Positions 5,983 through 7,287 of a stretch of DNA of 7,287 nucleotides are shown one piece after another. Positions within the stretch are counted from its first letter, which is position 1. Every line of letters starts with the position of its first letter. This stretch comes from Candidatus Omnitrophota bacterium. GTDB lineage: Bacteria > Omnitrophota > Gorgyraeia > Gygaellales > Profunditerraquicolaceae. The DNA lies in NCBI GenBank assembly GCA_028717055.1, contig JAQUOO010000062.1, positions 1 through 7,287 of the forward strand, read 5' to 3'. The translations under genes and the position numbers were made by a program. Under the pieces are notes generated by a model. It saw nothing but the letters and a program-made list of their open reading frames with translations. It was not told the DNA's origin and made no database searches.

Positions 5983-6029
5983 TAGTAGATAGCAGCTAGT
6001 AGGTAGGCTATCCTAAATACTATCTACTA
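5983..6029. repeat. TAG-rich palindromic intergenic element, copy R3 (full)
   Basis: Lies between hisI and trpE. It has a 10-bp perfect inverted pair, tagtagatag at 5983-5992 and ctatctacta at 6020-6029. Additional related tracts (ctagtaggtag, ctacctgc) allow alternative pairing. The segment agtaggtaggctatcc onward matches R1 from its agtatttagg tract (about 23 of 30 positions). No T-run follows the right arm. It ends 12 bases before the first possible trpE start. Confidence 0.72.
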
Positions 6030-6041
6030 CCTGCTCTTACA

Positions 6042-7287
6042 ATGCTCATTATGTATACACCTAATTTAGAAGATTTCTTGAAATTGGCCAAAAAAGGTAA
6101 CGTGATCCCGGTCTATAAGGAGATCAACGCCGACTTGGATACTCCTGTCTCTGCCTTTTTGAAAATACGCAAAGGCGATTATGCTTTTCTTTTGGAATCC
6201 GTGGAAGGCCAGGAGAAAGTTGCCCGTTACTCATTTTTGGGAAGCATGCCCGGTTTAGTATTTAAATCCAAAGGCAGAAGTATCGAAATAAGCTGTCCTG
6301 CGCAGAAAATCGTCAGAAAATTCGTTACTAAAACCACTCCTGTTGATGAAATAAAAAAGATTATGCGGGATTTTAAGAGCGTTTCCGTCAAAGGCCTGCC
6401 GCGTTTTTGCGGAGGATTGGTTGGTTTCATAGGTTATGATACCGTAAGATTCTTCGAGGAACTTCCGGATAAAAACTCCGATGAGCTTAAGGTGCCGGAT
6501 GCGGTTTTAGTTTTAGCGGATACGCTGCTTATTTTTGACCATGTGAACCATAATATAAAGATTGTGAGCAATGTTATTTTACCTAAAGGGAAGCTCTCAT
6601 CTAAAAGAAAGGCCGAATTTTTTAATAAAGCTGTCAGGAAAATAGAGTCGATTCAGGCAGATTTCAATAAGGAATTCGTTGAGGCTAAAATTAAGGAAAT
6701 CCCTCGGAAGATAAAGTTCAAGTCTAATTTCACAAAGAAGGGATTTGAAAGCGTGGTTAAAAAAGCCAAAGAATATATTAAAAAAGGCGATATTATCCAG
6801 GTGGTTCCTTCTCAAAGGTTCAGCTTTAAAACCAGCAAGGATCCTTTTGCGATATATCGTTCGTTGCGCAGCCTTAATCCGTCTCCTTATATGTATTTTT
6901 TGCAATTGAAGGATATGTATTTGGTCGGGGCATCTCCTGAAATGCTGGTACGCTGCGAAGATGGCATTATTGAAACCCGGCCTATTGCCGGAACCCGGCC
7001 GCGAGGGAAGACCGAGGAAGAGGATGATAAGCTGGCCAGAGAACTTATTAATGATAAAAAAGAGAGAGCTGAACATCTTATGCTGGTTGATTTGGGCAGA
7101 AACGATTTGGGCAGGGTTAGCCGCGTGGGGACGGTCAAAGTGGATGAATTTATGAGCGTAGAAAAATATTCGCATGTTATGCATTTAGTGAGCGGAGTAA
7201 AAGGAAGGCTTGACAATAGACGTTATGATATTTATGATGTATTGAAAGCGACATTCCCCGCGGGGACAGTTTCCGGCAGTCCCAAGA
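6042..7287 (+). CDS. trpE: Anthranilate synthase component I (3' end cut off by window)
   Basis: Converts chorismate, with ammonia from its glutaminase partner TrpG, to anthranilate, the first committed step of tryptophan synthesis. About 415 codons are present without a stop. The N-terminal domain contains FLLES (49-53), the motif associated with tryptophan feedback inhibition in TrpE. The chorismate-binding domain shows IIQVVPSQRF, NPSPYMYF (from 279), GASPEMLVR, TRPIAGTRPRG, ERAEHLMLVDLGRNDLGR, YSHVMHLVSGV and the edge-truncated FPAGTVSGSPK. PIAGT, with Ala where aminodeoxychorismate synthase PabB has Lys, supports TrpE over PabB. Two in-frame ATGs (6042 and 6051) are possible and neither has a clear ribosome binding site; an in-frame TAG at 6000 rules out starts further upstream. 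It follows hisI after repeat R3, so joint transcription with the his genes is possible but unproven. Confidence 0.95.
   Translation, partial: MLIMYTPNLEDFLKLAKKGNVIPVYKEINADLDTPVSAFLKIRKGDYAFLLESVEGQEKVARYSFLGSMPGLVFKSKGRSIEISCPAQKIVRKFVTKTTPVDEIKKIMRDFKSVSVKGLPRFCGGLVGFIGYDTVRFFEELPDKNSDELKVPDAVLVLADTLLIFDHVNHNIKIVSNVILPKGKLSSKRKAEFFNKAVRKIESIQADFNKEFVEAKIKEIPRKIKFKSNFTKKGFESVVKKAKEYIKKGDIIQVVPSQRFSFKTSKDPFAIYRSLRSLNPSPYMYFLQLKDMYLVGASPEMLVRCEDGIIETRPIAGTRPRGKTEEEDDKLARELINDKKERAEHLMLVDLGRNDLGRVSRVGTVKVDEFMSVEKYSHVMHLVSGVKGRLDNRRYDIYDVLKATFPAGTVSGSPK

Noticed and set aside
5975..6041. Tryptophan attenuator or leader peptide before trpE
   Set aside because: No start codon with a short Trp-rich reading frame is present, there are no TGG codons in the gap, and the hairpin belongs to a repeat family also found before hisD.
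6597..7184. Long open frame on the minus strand opposite trpE
   Set aside because: It is antisense to well-conserved TrpE motifs; the translation looks like the complement of that coding sequence and matches no family I know.
6042..7287. pabB (aminodeoxychorismate synthase) rather than trpE
   Set aside because: The motif is PIAGT with Ala, not the Lys of PabB, and the FLLES and NPSPYM motifs typical of feedback-regulated TrpE are present.

Overview
The window is a compact stretch of amino-acid biosynthesis genes, all on the + strand, from a bacterium with moderate-to-low GC. In order it holds the 3' end of alaS (alanyl-tRNA synthetase), hisD, hisB, hisH, hisA, a small lipoprotein gene with a peptidoglycan-binding domain, hisF, hisI and the 5' part of trpE, which runs off the right edge. 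A lipobox protein with a C-terminal peptidoglycan-binding fold suggests a Gram-negative-type envelope. That trait, the stand-alone IGPD-type HisB, the separate HisI and the intergenic palindromic repeats would fit an uncultured lineage such as Omnitrophota. That placement is an inference from general appearance; nothing here proves it.

Layout: alaS ends at 844. A TAG-rich palindromic element follows, then hisD (912-2138), a half-copy of the same element, hisB (2198-2806), and a ~108-bp repeat (copy A). Next come hisH (2927-3562), an inverted ~127-bp copy of that repeat (copy B) that overlaps the hisH 3' end, and hisA (3687-4406). The lipoprotein gene (4422-4886), hisF (4890-5645) and hisI (5642-5974) are tightly packed, with 3-15 bp gaps or a 4-bp overlap. 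A third TAG-rich element precedes trpE (6042 onward). No gene-free stretch exceeds 300 bases; the longest gaps (about 120 bp) are filled by copies A and B. I see no rRNA, tRNA, CRISPR array, transposase or convincing intrinsic terminator.

How the genes work together: HisI opens the ring of phosphoribosyl-AMP, HisA isomerises ProFAR to PRFAR, and HisH with HisF converts PRFAR plus glutamine-derived ammonia to imidazole glycerol phosphate and AICAR. HisB dehydrates that product, and HisD performs the last two oxidations to histidine. hisG, hisE, hisC and a histidinol-phosphate phosphatase are not in the window. TrpE begins tryptophan synthesis from chorismate.

The metabolic genes are mostly ordinary. 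The points worth a second look are: the two palindromic repeat families occupying the wider gene junctions, including inverted copies flanking hisH and a repeat-encoded HisH C-terminus; a Thr in place of a normally invariant metal-binding His in HisB; and a cell-envelope lipoprotein gene embedded between hisA and hisF. I found no clear novel multi-gene system.
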